A stretch of DNA of 64,000 nt from Incurvaria masculella. Lineage: Eukaryota; Arthropoda; Insecta; Lepidoptera; Incurvariidae. The DNA is taken from contig OX335655.1 in assembly GCA_946894095.1 (NCBI GenBank), forward strand, positions 15,314,001 through 15,378,000, given 5' to 3'. This document shows, piece after piece, positions 63,623-64,000 of the stretch. A program made the translations under genes and the position numbers. The notes under the pieces are model-generated. The model saw nothing but the letters and a program-made list of their open reading frames with translations. It was not told the origin of the DNA and made no database searches. Position 1 is the stretch's first letter. Each line of letters begins with the position of its first letter.

Positions 63623-64000
63623 ACATGTTTTAGCAAAATTTGCGAAACTGGATATAAATAATGTGTTAGTAAATAATAAACCGTTGGGTGCCCTGCGACT
63701 GAACATCGTCGCTCAGAAGTCAGAAATGGCACTGCCCGCGTTTTTTTTAATAGTGATAATTTCTACGTTCAAAACTACAACTACAAATGGGTGACGACAT
63801 TATTCCAAAAAAAAATTACATTTACATGTTTTGGCAAGATTTGAGAAAGTGGAAATAAATGATGTGTTAGTAAAAAGAAACCGCTGTCTGGGTTCCCTGA
63901 GCCTGAATATCGCCATATAGCAATATCTCTGCCAGCATAGATGTTTATTTTTGTATAAGTCATAATTTCAACGATCACAGCTACAAGACAGATGAACAGG
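63623..64000 (+). repeat. 201-bp tandem repeat, running off the window
   Basis: The unit starting ACATGTTTTAGCAAAATTTG at 63623 is repeated from 63824 (ACATGTTTTGGCAAGATTTG) with the same order of landmarks: AATGTGTTAGTAAA, then CTGAACATCG / CTGAATATCG, then ACTACAA / GCTACAA. The units differ noticeably. The array may continue beyond 64000. Confidence 0.75.

Overview
This window looks like lepidopteran (moth or butterfly) nuclear DNA that is intergenic or deeply intronic. I find no host protein-coding exon that I can support, no genuine tRNA, rRNA or snRNA gene, and nothing bacterial. The lepidopteran assignment rests on the repeats. There are eight long copies of the element that starts GGCCAAGTGCGAGTCGGACT and carries a (GACG)n array, which I believe corresponds to the lepidopteran MINE-1 type. 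There are elements bounded by AACCGACTTCAAA, and a short run of the insect telomere unit TTAGG. Family labels below (SINE-A, SINE-X, MITE-Y and so on) are mine and were defined by comparing copies within this window.

Layout. From 0 to 5 kb there is a rep-Z copy, a near-perfect MITE-Y, an RTE-type LINE 3' end, a hAT-like element and an old SINE-A split by MITE-N. From 5 to 11 kb there is AT-rich sequence with a MINE-like copy, MITE-C, MITE-P, a SINE-A split by a 575-bp foldback element, and a MITE-W/MINE-like block. From 11 to 18 kb there is a SINE-A split by a 560-bp TIR element, a MITE-Y split by a foldback SINE-X, a nested palindrome of about 1 kb, and a SINE-A split by a TTAA-flanked piggyBac-like MITE. 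From 18 to 30 kb there are more SINE-A copies, LINE remnants, two MINE-like copies (one with a tetranucleotide array of about 100 bp), the second foldback element and a SINE-X monomer with a 13-bp target duplication. From 30 to 43 kb there is mostly AT-rich sequence with two RTE 3' ends, MITEs and the second 560-bp element. From 43 to 48 kb there is a dense cluster: a 47-bp minisatellite, two SINE-A copies with a 5S-rRNA-like head, and a duplicated rep-Z/MITE-W pair. From 48 to 57 kb there are five MITE-Y copies, a piggyBac-like MITE inserted into a copy of itself, a LINE remnant and a tRNA-headed SINE-A. From 57 to 64 kb the sequence is largely unexplained, with two hairpins, an RTE remnant and a 201-bp tandem repeat running off the end.

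Most elements are non-autonomous. The autonomous parts visible are broken reverse-transcriptase C-termini, and all seven lie on the minus strand. The most notable pattern is that one SINE body is joined to at least three different RNA polymerase III heads: two tRNA-like types and a 5S-rRNA-like type. Nested insertions give a relative order of activity: SINE-A is host to the foldback element, the 560-bp element, the piggyBac-like MITE and a 5S-headed SINE-A.
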